This document shows, piece by piece, positions 21,786 to 22,492 of a stretch of 22,492 bases of DNA. The position numbers and the translations under genes are program-made. The notes beneath the pieces were generated by a model that saw only the letters and a list, made by a program, of their open reading frames with translations, was not told the DNA's origin and did no database searches. The stretch comes from Actinomycetota bacterium (GTDB taxonomy: Bacteria; Actinomycetota; Actinomycetes; Streptosporangiales; Streptosporangiaceae): assembly GCA_003242605.1 (NCBI GenBank), contig QGUZ01000055.1:1-22492 (forward strand), given 5' to 3'. Position 1 is the stretch's first letter. Each line of letters starts with the position of its first letter.

Positions 21786-22274
21786 CCTCCAGTTATGGGC
21801 GGTGTTTGTGCCCGGAGGCGCGTCCGCCCGGTCCGGCGCCGTGCCGGCGACCAGCGGCCGGTACCCTGATCGATACCGTGACCTCCGCCGTGACCTGCAC
21901 GGATGCCGCCACCGCGAGCGGCCCGGACCGGTCGCCCCGGTCGGCTCGGGTGGCCGCCGACGACCTCGGCGCCCGGCGCACCGCCCCGTCCCGCGGCCTG
22001 CCGGCCGGGCCGGGCCGACGTCGCCCGCCGCCCGCGCGCGGCGTCCGGCCGCGGCGGAAACGGCCTGTTCACGACCGATTTCGCTGCCCGATCCGACCCC
22101 ACGCTCCCATGCTGCCATCACCACCACATCGATAGGGTTAAGGAATTCCTCAGGGCCGCCACAGGTTCACCCGGGAGAGAGACAGGCGGACCCCCGACGC
22201 TCCGGCACCGGAGCTCCTGGCAAGGCCCCGTTCACCCAACCGGGCTCGGCTGTAGAAGACAGGAAGGACACAAG
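21786..22274. other. Long leader region of the PAC2 gene, no gene seen
   Basis: No supported gene on either strand; the open frames are Arg/Pro/Gly-rich artefacts of GC content. A 9-bp direct repeat CCGTGACCT occurs at 21876-21884 and 21888-21896 (12-bp period). A possible -10 (TAGGGT, ~22133-22138) precedes GGAATTCC. The ribosome binding site AGGAAGGA at 22261-22268 belongs to the PAC2 gene. Confidence 0.4.
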
Positions 22275-22492
22275 GTGTTCGACCCGACGGATCTCTACCG
22301 GCTCGACGAGGACATCCCCGAGCTGACCGATCCGGTGCTGCTCTACCACTTCGATGGTTTCGTGGACGCCGGCGCCACGGGTCGCCTCGCCATGGCCCAC
22401 CTGCTCGCCAAGCTGGACAACCGGGTCATCGTGACGTTCGACCACGACCGCCTGCTCGACTACCGGTCACGACGGCCCATCATGATCTTCGA
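22275..22492 (+). CDS. PAC2 family protein (proteasome-assembly-chaperone-like), 3' end outside window
   Basis: The first 72 codons are present. The GTG start at 22275 (VFDPTDLYRLDEDIPEL) has an excellent ribosome binding site, AGGAAGGA, 6 nt upstream. Visible family features are VLLYHFDGFVDAGATGRLA and VTFDHDRLLDYRSRRPIM, which are diagnostic of the actinobacterial PAC2/ATP-grasp-associated family (length usually ~300 residues). In archaea and eukaryotes PAC2 proteins help build proteasomes; in actinobacteria, which have 20S proteasomes, the role is unproven. The reading frame runs off the right edge of the window. Confidence 0.92.
   Translation, partial: MFDPTDLYRLDEDIPELTDPVLLYHFDGFVDAGATGRLAMAHLLAKLDNRVIVTFDHDRLLDYRSRRPIMIF

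Noticed and set aside
21802..22326. 174-codon plus-strand frame upstream of and overlapping the PAC2 start
   Set aside because: It has no protein-like pattern and runs out of frame into the PAC2 gene, whose own GTG has a strong ribosome binding site.
1..22492. CRISPR arrays, insertion sequences, tRNA or rRNA genes
   Set aside because: No spaced direct repeats, transposase motifs, terminal inverted repeats, tRNA cloverleaf signatures or rRNA conserved blocks were recognised by eye.

Overview
The window is high-GC (roughly 70%) DNA with dense third-position GC, frequent GTG starts and 4-bp start/stop overlaps. It carries an RNase HI/phosphatase fusion, a zinc-ribbon coiled-coil gene, a Nif3-like gene and rnpB in a mycobacterium-like order, plus a PAC2 gene. 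Together these point to a filamentous actinobacterium, most plausibly of the order Streptosporangiales; the genus is inference.

Layout. (1) 1-2105 (+): the 3' part of a GH15 glucoamylase/trehalase-type gene, then a Nei-type DNA glycosylase. (2) 2187-3352 (-): a translationally coupled pair, a lipoprotein and a secreted OmpA-domain protein. (3) 3411-5545: a gene-poor region with one small unknown gene, a fragment that looks coding but has no start, and a frameshifted second copy of the OmpA domain. (4) 5545-5958 (-): rnpB, with its two P1 strands and a -10 box visible. (5) 6065-9030 (-): nif3-like, zinc-ribbon and rnhA-phosphatase genes. (6) 9232-10653 (+): a histidine kinase without a response regulator; its 3' end overlaps a convergent aldo/keto reductase by 68 bp. 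That reductase is coupled to an EamA exporter (10586-12540, -). (7) 12541-13163: non-coding, with several inverted repeats and LacI-type operators, then a LacI regulator that looks autoregulated. (8) 14383-17999 (+): a two-gene ABC system whose ATPase is fused behind two membrane segments and an S15/CocE-type hydrolase domain, followed by an ABC-2 permease and a U-tract terminator. (9) 18254-18385 (-): a 43-residue acidic protein. (10) 18576-20684 (+): a large P-loop/TPR regulator-like protein, convergent with a class I terpene synthase (20721-21689, -) that has an AT-rich upstream region. (11) 22275-end (+): the start of a PAC2-family gene.

Working relations. The RNase P RNA, RNase HI and Nif3 block is conserved housekeeping. 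The hydrolase-ABC fusion and its permease form one export unit and are the most unusual protein-level feature. Three protein genes (LacI, hydrolase-ABC, 43-residue protein) share a -10-like hexamer followed by exactly 7 nt and the start codon, which suggests leaderless mRNAs. The terpene synthase has no visible tailoring enzymes; the neighbouring P-loop protein is only a candidate regulator.
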